DNA of 18,769 nt from Actinocrinis sp046724665. Its GTDB lineage: Bacteria; Actinomycetota; Actinomycetes; Streptomycetales; Catenulisporaceae. The notes under the pieces were generated by a model. It worked only from the letters and a program-made list of their open reading frames with translations. It ran no database searches and had not been told where the DNA came from. The stretch covers positions 1 to 18,769 of the forward strand of contig JBKOWZ010000259.1 in the NCBI GenBank assembly GCA_046724665.1, in the 5' to 3' direction. The translations under genes and the position numbers were made by a program. This document shows positions 7,148-14,928 of the stretch, in pieces (positions within the stretch are counted from its first letter, which is position 1; each line of letters opens with the position of its first letter).

Positions 7148-7996
7148 ATGGCCTGGCAACTGACCGCTGACATCGCCACCTTCGACGCCGCGGCCGGCAC
7201 CTTCCTCGCCGGCGAGCCGACTCGCAACACCCTGCTGCTCTCGATCCCGGCCGTGCTGCGCCGGCGCGGGCCGCTCGCGTTCGGCGACGAGCCGCCCCGC
7301 TTCGGCTGGTACGAGGGCGCTGACGGAAGGATCGGCGCCGCGCTCGTGCAGACGCCGCCGCACCCGGCGCTGCTCTCGCGGATTCCGGACGGGACCGCGT
7401 GCCCGCTCGTCGAGACGCTGCTCGCCGCGCGCTGGCGGCTCTCCGGCGTGAACGCGCCCACGGCCACGGCCCACGCGGTCGGTGCCGCCTGGTGCGCCGC
7501 GACCGGAACCTCGGCGAGGATCCAGATGACGACCCGGCTCTACCTGCTCGGCGACCTGGTCGAGCCCACGCCGATGCCACTCGGCGCCTCCCGCATCGCC
7601 GTCGCGGCCGATCTCGAGCTGCTGACTGCCTGGTATGCGGACTTCGCCGAGGAGGTCGGCGACCCGGTGCTCAACGCGCAGCGTGTCGTGGGCGACCGGG
7701 TCGAGTACGGCACCCTGGTGCTGTGGGAGGTTGACGGGGCCCCGGCGTCGATGGCAGGTATCAGCCTTCTGCTGGAAGGCGGCATCCGGATCGGCCCGGT
7801 CTACACGCCGAAGCAGCTGCGTGGCCGTGGCTACGCGGCCGCCGCCACGGCCGCGGCCTGCCGACTGGCGTTCGAGCGCGGCGCCCGGGAGGTCTCGCTG
7901 TTCACCCATCTGGACAATCCGACCAGCAACGCGCTCTACCAACGGCTCGGCTTCCGGCCGATCGAGGACCGCGTGGCGATCGGGTTCGAAGGCTGA
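7148..7996 (+). CDS. GNAT-family N-acetyltransferase
   Basis: This 282-aa protein has its GNAT domain in the C-terminal half. The acetyl-CoA pyrophosphate-binding motif is QLRGRGYAAAA at about 217-227, preceded by a beta-strand pair (GGIRIGPVYTP) and followed by the ALYQRLGF motif near the C-terminus. The N-terminal half looks like a degenerate second domain of the kind seen in two-domain GNAT proteins. The acceptor substrate is unknown. ATG 7148 is preferred to the in-frame codon at 7118 because the protein MAWQLT onward looks family-like. No Shine-Dalgarno sequence precedes either, so the transcript may be leaderless. The gene is separated from the upstream gene by a strong hairpin. Confidence 0.85.
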   Translation: MAWQLTADIATFDAAAGTFLAGEPTRNTLLLSIPAVLRRRGPLAFGDEPPRFGWYEGADGRIGAALVQTPPHPALLSRIPDGTACPLVETLLAARWRLSGVNAPTATAHAVGAAWCAATGTSARIQMTTRLYLLGDLVEPTPMPLGASRIAVAADLELLTAWYADFAEEVGDPVLNAQRVVGDRVEYGTLVLWEVDGAPASMAGISLLLEGGIRIGPVYTPKQLRGRGYAAAATAAACRLAFERGAREVSLFTHLDNPTSNALYQRLGFRPIEDRVAIGFEG

Positions 7997-8088
7997 AGGC
8001 CGCTGCCCGGCACACGGGGCGTGTTGCCGTGCTGGCGCCCGGCACAGCATGATGTGATCGGATCTCTAGCGACGAAGGAGCCGGTCGG

Positions 8089-8790
8089 ATGCGTGCGGCG
8101 CTGTTCATCACCTGTCTGAACGACGCGCTGTTCCCCAGTGCGGGCATCGCGACGGTCACGCTGCTCGAACGGCTCGGCGTCACCGTGGACTTTCCGATGG
8201 ACCAGACCTGCTGCGGCCAGATGCACTACAACACCGGATACCGCGGCGACGCCGAGCCGCTGGCGCGCAACTTCGCGCGGGTCTTCGACGGCTATGAGTA
8301 CATCGTCGCGCCGTCCGGCTCGTGCACCGCGATGGTCCGCGACATTCATCCGATGATTGCCCCGGATCTCGAGACTCCGAAGGTGTACGAACTGTCCGAG
8401 TTCCTGATCGACGTCCTCCAGGTCGAGGACGTCGGCGCGTACTTCCCGCACCGGGTCGCCTACCATCCCGCGTGCCATTCGCTGCGGCTGCTGAAGGTCG
8501 GCGACCGGCCGACGCGGCTGCTGCGCGCGGTGGACGGCCTGGACCTCGCGGACCTGCCGGACGCGCAGCAGTGCTGCGGCTTCGGCGGCACCTTCTCGCT
8601 GAAGAATCCCGACGTCTCGGCGGCGATGGGTACGGACAAGGTGGCGAACGCGGTCAGCAGCGGCGCGGAGTACCTCGTGGCAGCGGACAGCTCGTGTCTG
8701 ATGCACATCGGTGGGATCGCGGGGCGTTCGGGCGCGCCACTGAAGACGATCCACCTGGCCGAGGTGCTCGCCGCCACGCATGTCGGCTGA
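8089..8790 (+). CDS. lutA: LutA/YkgE-type Fe-S protein (CCG-domain, lactate utilisation protein A-like)
   Basis: This 233-aa protein has two cysteine-rich CCG repeats (DUF224), as in LutA, heterodisulfide reductase subunit B and GlpC. Visible cysteine sites are C9 in ITCLND, QTCCGQ, PSGSC, then YHPACHSLR, QQCCGFGG and DSSCLMH. In the LutABC complex this subunit takes part in L-lactate oxidation through Fe-S clusters. ATG 8089 has GAAGGAG (8074-8080) 8 nt upstream, a convincing start. Unusually, no lutB or lutC follows: the next gene lies on the opposite strand 29 bp away. It therefore either works with partners encoded elsewhere or has another redox role. Family call is firm, specific function inferred. 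Confidence 0.88.
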   Translation: MRAALFITCLNDALFPSAGIATVTLLERLGVTVDFPMDQTCCGQMHYNTGYRGDAEPLARNFARVFDGYEYIVAPSGSCTAMVRDIHPMIAPDLETPKVYELSEFLIDVLQVEDVGAYFPHRVAYHPACHSLRLLKVGDRPTRLLRAVDGLDLADLPDAQQCCGFGGTFSLKNPDVSAAMGTDKVANAVSSGAEYLVAADSSCLMHIGGIAGRSGAPLKTIHLAEVLAATHVG

Positions 8791-8819
8791 GCCCGCATGC
8801 GAAGCGTGCCGACGGAGCG

Positions 8820-9743
8820 TCAGTGCGCCCGCAGCGCGTCTACCGCCTTCGCGAACTGCACCGCCGGACGCTCGCCCACCGGACGCAGGATCACCGTGTC
8901 CACTCCGGCCTGCCACAGCTCCCTGATACGCGCCGCGACCTGCGCCGCGTCGCCCGCGATCGTGAACACCTCCTCGGCCGGAACGCCGAGCAGTCCCGAA
9001 TACTCGGTGACGATCGGGGCCATCGCCGCGCGTGCCTTCTCGACGTCCTCATCGATGCGCAGGTGCGTGTAGAGCCGCAGGCTGTGCGGGCCGTCCACGT
9101 CCGCGTCCGCGCGCGCCTTGTCGATCACCGCCCGAGTACGCAGCACCTCGGCCGGTCCGCGCCCCTCCACGATCAGCGTGCCGTCCGCCACGCGGCCCAC
9201 CAACTCCAGCGAGCGCGGACCGATGACACCGCCGATCACCGGCGGCACCTCGTGCGGAGGGTGCACGAGTTGCACGCCGTCAACGTGGACGACGCGGCCG
9301 TGTACCGTCACCTCGCCGCCGCGCAACAGCGCACGTACTGCGCCGATGGTCTCCTCCAGCAGCGCCAGCCGGTGCGGTGTGCCCGCGCCGACCTGCCGCA
9401 TCCACTCCGGAACGCCGTGCCCGAGCCCTGCGATCACCCGGCCCGGGTTGATCCGGGCCAGCGCCGCGAGTTCCATCGCGAGCAGCGCCGGATTGCGCAG
9501 CGGCGCGGGCGAGATCCCGATGCCGACGCGCAGCGTGCGCGTCACGGCGAGCGCGGTGGCGGCCGAGGCGATCGAGCCGGCCCAGCGCAGATCCTCGACC
9601 AGCCACAGCTCGTCGGCGCCGCCCGCCTCCACCTGGCGCGCGAAGTCGGCCAGCCCTTCCGGCGGCAGGTCGCGGTCGTACATGACGCCGATGCGGCCCG
9701 GCGCTTCTAGGGTTTCACCCGCTGGAGTCTCGGCCATGGTCAT
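8820..9743 (-). CDS. Luciferase-like (LLM class) flavin/F420-dependent oxidoreductase
   Basis: This is a 307-aa TIM-barrel oxidoreductase of the bacterial luciferase-like family (PF00296). Recognisable blocks are IGVMYDRDLPPEGL at the start, GADELWLVEDL, LRVGIGISPAPLRNP, RVIAGLGHGVPEWM, and IGGVIGPRSLELVGRVADG near the middle, all typical of F420- or FMN-dependent members in actinomycetes. The substrate cannot be predicted. ATG 9743 is chosen because homology begins shortly after it; GTG 9746 and ATG 9737 are close alternatives and the frame is open to 9827. No clear Shine-Dalgarno sequence is present. The gene is convergent with the LutA-like gene. Confidence 0.87.
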   Translation of the reverse strand: MTMAETPAGETLEAPGRIGVMYDRDLPPEGLADFARQVEAGGADELWLVEDLRWAGSIASAATALAVTRTLRVGIGISPAPLRNPALLAMELAALARINPGRVIAGLGHGVPEWMRQVGAGTPHRLALLEETIGAVRALLRGGEVTVHGRVVHVDGVQLVHPPHEVPPVIGGVIGPRSLELVGRVADGTLIVEGRGPAEVLRTRAVIDKARADADVDGPHSLRLYTHLRIDEDVEKARAAMAPIVTEYSGLLGVPAEEVFTIAGDAAQVAARIRELWQAGVDTVILRPVGERPAVQFAKAVDALRAH

Positions 9744-9791
9744 CACGCTATCAGCGCGCTCCGACGCGATCACCGCGATTGCGGCGTGGTA

Positions 9792-9835
9792 CCGCGGCCG
9801 CGCCCGTCCGATGCGGCGGAAAGGCACGGCCGCGG
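9792..9835. repeat. 9-bp inverted repeat upstream of the luciferase-like gene
   Basis: CCGCGGCCG (9792-9800) and CGGCCGCGG (9827-9835) are exact reverse complements separated by 26 bp. They lie between the 3' end of the TPR/membrane gene and the luciferase-like gene. They may be a terminator or regulatory structure. Such GC-only repeats also arise by chance at this base composition. Confidence 0.3.
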
Positions 9836-9870
9836 CTATTCGGCGCGCTGTACTGAGCTCAGGAAATCAC

Positions 9871-9902
9871 GCAGCGCTTAGCCCCGGCTACTTCTACGCT
9901 GC
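9871..9902 (-). terminator. Nested inverted repeats after the TPR/membrane gene, possible terminator
   Basis: GCAGCG (9871-9876) pairs with CGCTGC (9897-9902), and inside lies TAGCC-CC-GGCTA (9879-9890). A separate perfect 10-bp palindrome CTGAGCTCAG lies just beyond (9853-9862). The cluster is about 75 bp past the TAG of the minus-strand TPR gene, where a terminator is expected. It is in a 232-bp gap with otherwise nothing recognisable. Confidence 0.35.
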
Positions 9903-9975
9903 TAAATCGCGATCATTTCCGGCGTGTTCACCGGCGTTTCTGACACATCGTCACCACTGGTTCACTGCTCTACCG

Positions 9976-11034
9976 CTATTTCTTCTTCGGCTTGCGGGTG
10001 ACGCCGCGCGCGGCGACCACGGCGGCCACGCCGATCACGGTGAGCAGGTGCCCGTTGCGCCCGAGCCCGCCGAAGGCCGAGCGCACCAGGCGCAGCGGGA
10101 CGACCTGAACCACCGCGACCGCGACCGTCGCCGCGAACGTGCCGCCGAACACGATCAGCGCGGTCGTGGCGCGCCGGTCCGTGCGCATGATCGTGGCCGC
10201 ATACGCGCCGACGCTGCGCCGGGCGGTCACGAGTATCCACGCCAGCCCGCCGAGCATCGCGGCGGCGGCGCAGGCCCCGATGACGCGCAGCTGCGCGGAG
10301 TCGGCGCCGGCGGAGAGCGCCAGTACCGCGAGCAGCGCCGCGAGCGAGAGCCCGCACAGGCGGCGCAGCAGCAGCACGATCGTGTTCGCCAGGTTCTCCC
10401 GGGCCAGCTTCTGCTGCGGGTTGTGTCGCAGCGAGGTGCGGAAGCCGGCCAGCGCGCGGGCCCAGCGGCCGTTGGCCCGGTCCAGCACCGCGATGTTGTT
10501 GTGCGCGGTGGCGAGATTCGGGTTGATGCTCAGCGCGTGCAGGTACGCCGCGCGGGCCTCGGCGGTGCGGCCGAGCTGCTTGACCACCACGCCGTAGAGC
10601 ACGTGCACGTCCGCCTCGTTCGGCGCCAGCTCCCGGGCCCGCTGCGCCGGGGCGAGCGCGGCGCGCGGGTCGCTGTGTCGCAGGCACTCGGCCAGCAGCC
10701 AGTGGCAGCGCCACTCCTCCGGGGCCAGCCGCAGCGCCTCGTGCGCCTCGGCCGTGGCGGCGCGCCGGTCGCCCGCCGCGTTGTAGGCGTTGGCCAGGAT
10801 CCGGTGCCCGTGCTCCGAGCCGGGATCCGCCGCGACCGCGGCCTTCGCCGTCTCGATCGCCTTGTCCATCTCGCCGGTCGCGTGGTGGCAGCGGGCCAGC
10901 AGCCGCAGCGCGAACGCGTTGCCAGGCTCCGCCGCCAGCACCGCGCCGAGCCGGGCCCGCGCCTCGCCGGGCCGGCCGAGGTCGAGCAGCGTCGAGGCGC
11001 GGATCAGCTCGCCGCGGGTGTCCAGCTCGGTCAC
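9976..11034 (-). CDS. TPR-repeat protein with multi-pass C-terminal membrane domain
   Basis: This 352-aa protein has about 210 N-terminal residues of tetratricopeptide repeats, seen as successive blocks such as PGNAFALRLLARCHHATGEMD, PNEADVHVLYGVVVKQLG and PNLATAHNNIAVL, each with the W/L-G-Y-A-P spacing of TPRs. The C-terminal part has about four hydrophobic segments (near residues 222-242, 250-270, 290-312, 328-345) and ends in the basic sequence TRKPKKK. TPRs are therefore probably cytoplasmic and membrane-tethered, a platform for protein partners. GTG 11034 overlaps the stop of the AAA+ ATPase gene as GTGA, so the two are co-translated and probably interact. No known function can be assigned. 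The long open frame that continues upstream is antisense to tex and is not coding. Confidence 0.85.
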   Translation of the reverse strand: MTELDTRGELIRASTLLDLGRPGEARARLGAVLAAEPGNAFALRLLARCHHATGEMDKAIETAKAAVAADPGSEHGHRILANAYNAAGDRRAATAEAHEALRLAPEEWRCHWLLAECLRHSDPRAALAPAQRARELAPNEADVHVLYGVVVKQLGRTAEARAAYLHALSINPNLATAHNNIAVLDRANGRWARALAGFRTSLRHNPQQKLARENLANTIVLLLRRLCGLSLAALLAVLALSAGADSAQLRVIGACAAAAMLGGLAWILVTARRSVGAYAATIMRTDRRATTALIVFGGTFAATVAVAVVQVVPLRLVRSAFGGLGRNGHLLTVIGVAAVVAARGVTRKPKKK

Positions 11035-12317
11035 AGCAGCTTGCGCTTCTTGAGGTACTCGAGCAGGTCGTCGTAGGCGCCGGCCTCGTTGGCGAACATC
11101 GCCACATTGCGCGCCGACTCGAGCCAGGGCCCGATGGAGGGGCGCACCTCGCGCAGCGCCGCCTCGATGTCCTGCATCTCGATCATCCGCACGGTGCCGG
11201 TGGCCGCCGAGTCGAGCAGCGCCCGCTCGGCCGCGGTCTCGCACACGTGCGCCAGGTCCGCGCCGGAGTACCCCTCGGTGCGCTTGGCCGCCGCCGCCAG
11301 GTCGATCTTCGCCACCGGGCGGCCCCGTAGGTGGTGGCGCAGGATCGCCTCGCGCGCCGCCTGGTCCGGCGGCAGCACCAGCACCGTGCGGTCCAGCCGC
11401 CCCGGCCGGCGCAGCGCCACGTCCACGTCCCACGGCGCGTTGGTCGCCGCGAGCACGAACACGCCGTTGTTCTGCGCGCCGACACCGTCCAGCTCTGAGA
11501 GCAGCTGGTTGACGGTGCCGCGCATCGAGTTGGACCGCAGCTGGCTGCGACGCTGGCCGAGCGCGTCCACCTCGTCGAGGAACAGCACGCAGGGCGCGTT
11601 GCGCCGGGCGGTGGCGAAGATCTCGCTGAGGTTGCGCTCGCTCTGCCCGATGTACATGTCGAGCACGTCCGCGAGCGTCACCGAGAAGAACGCCGCGCCG
11701 AGCTCGCCGGCGATGGCGCGGGCCAGGAAGGTCTTGCCGCAGCCGGGCGGGCCGTACAGCAGCAGGCCGCCCTTGAGCGACTTGCCGTAGAGCCTGCTCA
11801 GCTCGGGGTTGCGCATCGGCGCCAGGAACGCGGCCTCCAGCCGCCGCTTCACCTGCGCCATGCCGCCGACGTCGGTCAGCCGCACCGTGCTGGCCTCCAC
11901 GTCGAAGGCCGGCTCGGTCAGCTCCTCGTCGCCGTCCAGGAACATCGGCGGCAGGACCTCGCCGAGGTCGCGGGCCGCCGCGTCCCAGTCGAAGTCCTCG
12001 ACGTCGGGCTCGTTGAAGTGCCGCGCGGGCGCGGGTATCGAGGCCGCGTTCGGCGGCGGCGCCGTGCTCGGCGCGGGGGAGGGGGAGGAGGACGACGAGG
12101 CGCCGCCGGCAGCGCCGCCGCCGACCGCGCGCTGCATCAGCTCCAGCGCCGCGACCGACGTCGGCTCGGCGGCGAGCACGAGCCCGAGGTGGCTGATCGC
12201 CTCGGCGGTCGAGCCGTTGTCGAGCAGCAGGCCGGCGAGATGCAGGCGCAGCGGCACGTCCTGCGGCGCGGCGTCCACCGCCTTGCGCAGGCTGTCGATG
12301 AGCGGCGAACCGTCCAC
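11031..12317 (-). CDS. AAA+ ATPase with N-terminal TPR-like region (VCP/FtsH-type ATPase module, no protease)
   Basis: This is a 428-aa protein. Residues 1-65 look like TPR-type helical repeats (PLRLHLAGLLLDNGSTAEAI). A Ser/Pro/Ala-rich linker of about 35 residues and an acidic segment follow, then one classical AAA+ module: Walker A GPPGCGKT at 189-196, Walker B VLFLDEVDAL at 244-253, sensor-1 region AATNAPW, and arginine-finger region RRPGRLDR at 303-310. The C-terminal lid helices carry GYSGADLAHVCETAAERAL. This arrangement matches Cdc48/FtsH/katanin-like unfoldases or disassembly motors, but no peptidase domain is present. GTG 12317 is chosen for GGGGAGG 5 nt upstream. It is coupled by GTGA overlap to the TPR/membrane gene, suggesting a membrane-anchored remodelling complex. 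The target is unknown. Confidence 0.88.
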   Translation of the reverse strand: MDGSPLIDSLRKAVDAAPQDVPLRLHLAGLLLDNGSTAEAISHLGLVLAAEPTSVAALELMQRAVGGGAAGGASSSSSPSPAPSTAPPPNAASIPAPARHFNEPDVEDFDWDAAARDLGEVLPPMFLDGDEELTEPAFDVEASTVRLTDVGGMAQVKRRLEAAFLAPMRNPELSRLYGKSLKGGLLLYGPPGCGKTFLARAIAGELGAAFFSVTLADVLDMYIGQSERNLSEIFATARRNAPCVLFLDEVDALGQRRSQLRSNSMRGTVNQLLSELDGVGAQNNGVFVLAATNAPWDVDVALRRPGRLDRTVLVLPPDQAAREAILRHHLRGRPVAKIDLAAAAKRTEGYSGADLAHVCETAAERALLDSAATGTVRMIEMQDIEAALREVRPSIGPWLESARNVAMFANEAGAYDDLLEYLKKRKLL

Positions 12318-12468
12318 GGCATCCTCCCCGATACGGTCCCGGCTCGACGCCGGGGCCACCAGTGTATGGGCGCCTCCACACGTGAACGCCACCTGTTCTG
12401 CCACTATGTCCCTGCACACCGCGTGCGCGGAACGAAGATCGATCGACAGGCGGGCAGGGCGGAAGACG
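12318..12468. promoter_or_regulatory. Divergent promoter region between the AAA+ gene and tex
   Basis: This 151-bp gap separates divergent genes. For the minus strand, TACACT (12361-12366) fits a -10 element and would give a leader of about 40 nt ending in the GGGGAGG ribosome binding site at 12323-12329. For tex, TATGTC near 12400 is a weak candidate -10, and GGAAG lies shortly before ATG 12469. No -35 matches well on either side. Assignment is by inspection. Confidence 0.4.
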
Positions 12469-14859
12469 ATGACGGTGCCGATCAACCAGCGGATCGCCGA
12501 AGAGCTGGGTGTGCGCGAGCGGCAGGTCACGGCGGCGGTGGACCTGTTGGACGGCGGGGCGACCGTCCCGTTCATCGCCCGTTACCGCAAAGAGGCGACC
12601 GAAGCGCTCGACGACACGCAGCTGCGCGCCCTCGAGGAGCGGCTGCGTTACCTGCGCGAGTTGGAGGAGCGGCGCGCGGCGATCCTGGAGTCGATCCGCG
12701 GCCAGGGCAAGCTGGACGAGGCGCTGGAGGCGCAGATCCTGGCCGCCGACTCCAAGGCCCGGCTCGAGGACATCTACCTGCCGTTCAAGCCGAAGCGGCG
12801 CACCAAGGCGCAGATCGCCCGCGAGGCAGGGCTCGAACCCCTGGCCAACCTGCTGCTGGCCGACCCGTCGCAGGACCCGCAGACCGCCGCGGCAGGGTAC
12901 GTGGACGCCGAGCGCGGCGTCGCCGACGCGGCGGCGGCGCTCGACGGCGCCCGCTCGATCCTGGTCGAGCGCTTCGCCGAGGACGCCGACCTGATCGGCG
13001 AGCTGCGCGAGCGGATGTGGGAGCGCGGCCGGATCGTCTCCAGCATGCGGGACGGCAAGCAGGACGCCGGGGCGAAGTTCTCCGACTACTTCGAGTTCGC
13101 CGAGCCCTTCACCACACTGCCCTCGCACCGGGTGCTGGCCCTGCTGCGCGGCGAGAAGGAAGAGGTGCTCGACCTCGTCTTCGAGCCCGAAGAAGCCGAT
13201 CCCGAGAACCCCGCCGCCCGCACCGGCTACGAGGTGCGCATCGCAGCCCGCTACGACGTCGTGGACCAGGGCCGCCCCGCCGACCGCTGGCTGCTGGAGA
13301 CCGTGCGCTGGGCCTGGCGCACCCGCATCCTGGTCAAGCTCGGCGTGGACCTGCGGATGCGGCTGTGGCAGGCGGCCGAGGACGAGGCGGTGCGCGTGTT
13401 CGCCGCCAACCTGCGCGACCTGCTGCTCGCCGCCCCGGCCGGCACCCGCGCCACGATGGGCCTCGACCCCGGCTACCGCACCGGGGTGAAGGTCGCCGTG
13501 GCGGACGCCACCGGCAAGGTCACGGCCACCGCCACGATCTACCCGCACGTGCCGCACCAGCGCTGGGACGAGTCGATCGCCACGCTGGCGAAGCTGGCCG
13601 CGGCGCACCGGGTTGACCTGGTCGCCATCGGCAACGGCACCGCCTCGCGGGAGACCGACAAGCTGGCCGCCGACCTGATCGCCCGCCACCCCGAGCTGAA
13701 GCTGACCAAGGTGCTGGTCTCCGAGGCCGGCGCCTCGGTCTACTCGGCCTCCGCCTACGCGGCGCGGGAGCTGCCGGAGCTCGACGTCTCGCTGCGCGGC
13801 GCCGTCTCGATCGCCCGCCGGCTCCAGGACCCGCTGGCCGAGCTGGTGAAGATCGACCCGAAGTCCATCGGCGTGGGCCAGTACCAGCACGACATCTCCG
13901 AGTTCAAGCTCTCCCGCTCGCTGGACGCCGTCGTCGAGGACTGCGTCAACGCGGTCGGCGTGGACGTGAACACCGCCTCGGTGCCGCTGCTGGCCCGCGT
14001 CTCAGGCATCGGAGACAGCCTCGCCGAGAACATCGTGGCGCACCGCGACGCCAACGGGCCGTTCCGCACCCGCGCCGCGCTCAAGGGCGTCGCCCGCCTC
14101 GGCCCCAAGGCCTTCGAGCAGTGCGCCGGCTTCCTGCGCATCCCCGGCGGCGACGACCCGCTGGACGCCTCGAGCGTGCACCCCGAGTCGTATCCGGTGG
14201 TCCGCAGGATCCTGACCTCCACCGGCCAGGATCTCAAGAGCCTGATCGGCAACACGGCCGCGCTGCGCGCGCTGCGACCCGCGCAGTACGTGGACGACGC
14301 CTTCGGCCTGCCGACGGTCACCGACATCCTGCGCGAGCTGGAGAAGCCGGGCCGCGACCCGCGCCCCGCGTTCCGCACCGCCGCGTTCAAGGAGGGCGTG
14401 GAGAAGCCCTCCGACCTGCAACCGGGCATGCTGCTCGAAGGCGTGGTGACCAATGTCGCGGCCTTCGGCGCCTTCGTGGACGTCGGCGTGCACCAGGACG
14501 GGCTCGTGCACGTCTCGGCCATGTCAAAGACCTTCGTCAAGGACCCGCGCGAGGTGGTCAAGCCGGGCGACGTGGTGCGAGTCAAGGTGCTGGACGTGGA
14601 CCTGCCGCGTCAGCGCATCTCGCTGACCCTGCGCCTCGACGACGAGCCGCAGCGCCCCCGCGGCGGGCAGAACCGGGCGGATCAGGGCGGCGGCGCGCAG
14701 AACCGTGGCGAGCGCGGCCGCGGTGATCAGAACCGTGATCAAGGCCGCGGGCGTGGGGACCGGGAGCGCGGCGAGCGGGCTCGCGGCGCCGCGAATCCGG
14801 GCGGATCCGCCGATACCGCCCTAGCTGATGCGCTCCGGCGCGCCGGTTTGGTTAAATAA
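12469..14859 (+). CDS. tex: Tex, S1-domain RNA-binding transcription accessory protein
   Basis: This 796-aa Tex protein is a highly conserved cytoplasmic nucleic-acid-binding factor related to eukaryotic Spt6, implicated in transcription and RNA metabolism. Domain order is standard: N-terminal helical region with TVPFIARYRKEATEALD; YqgF/RNase H-like domain starting near LDPGYRTG (D333); helix-hairpin-helix region about 508-560 (ARVSGIGDSLAENIV); S1 domain about 650-722 (GMLLEGVVTNVAAFGAFVDV). After residue 725 comes a 70-residue tail rich in Arg, Gly, Gln and Asn with repeated QNR, absent from short Tex proteins. It then ends in a helical ALADALRRAGLVK. ATG 12469 fits the family N-terminus; upstream open frame belongs to the antisense of the AAA+ gene. 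A weak GGAAG serves as ribosome binding site. Confidence 0.97.
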   Translation: MTVPINQRIAEELGVRERQVTAAVDLLDGGATVPFIARYRKEATEALDDTQLRALEERLRYLRELEERRAAILESIRGQGKLDEALEAQILAADSKARLEDIYLPFKPKRRTKAQIAREAGLEPLANLLLADPSQDPQTAAAGYVDAERGVADAAAALDGARSILVERFAEDADLIGELRERMWERGRIVSSMRDGKQDAGAKFSDYFEFAEPFTTLPSHRVLALLRGEKEEVLDLVFEPEEADPENPAARTGYEVRIAARYDVVDQGRPADRWLLETVRWAWRTRILVKLGVDLRMRLWQAAEDEAVRVFAANLRDLLLAAPAGTRATMGLDPGYRTGVKVAVADATGKVTATATIYPHVPHQRWDESIATLAKLAAAHRVDLVAIGNGTASRETDKLAADLIARHPELKLTKVLVSEAGASVYSASAYAARELPELDVSLRGAVSIARRLQDPLAELVKIDPKSIGVGQYQHDISEFKLSRSLDAVVEDCVNAVGVDVNTASVPLLARVSGIGDSLAENIVAHRDANGPFRTRAALKGVARLGPKAFEQCAGFLRIPGGDDPLDASSVHPESYPVVRRILTSTGQDLKSLIGNTAALRALRPAQYVDDAFGLPTVTDILRELEKPGRDPRPAFRTAAFKEGVEKPSDLQPGMLLEGVVTNVAAFGAFVDVGVHQDGLVHVSAMSKTFVKDPREVVKPGDVVRVKVLDVDLPRQRISLTLRLDDEPQRPRGGQNRADQGGGAQNRGERGRGDQNRDQGRGRGDRERGERARGAANPGGSADTALADALRRAGLVK

Positions 14860-14916
14860 GCATCCAGAGCACGAAATCGTAACCGCCCGGCAGCACTGCG
14901 TATCAGGAAGCGTGGG

Positions 14917-14922
14917 TACTAA
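14917..14922 (+). promoter_or_regulatory. Candidate -10 element for a leaderless transcript
   Basis: TACTAA ends 6 nt before GTG 14929, the spacing expected when transcription begins at the start codon itself. In the same frame a TAA stop sits directly upstream (14920-14922), so the start cannot lie further left. No usable Shine-Dalgarno sequence is present at normal spacing. The -35 is not recognisable. Confidence 0.4.
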
Positions 14923-14928
14923 CCAGGG

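Noticed and set aside
9976..13890. 1304-aa minus-strand open frame
   Set aside because: Only its end (from GTG 11034) is the TPR/membrane gene. The rest is antisense to tex and to another frame of the AAA+ gene, where all motifs are on the other frames.
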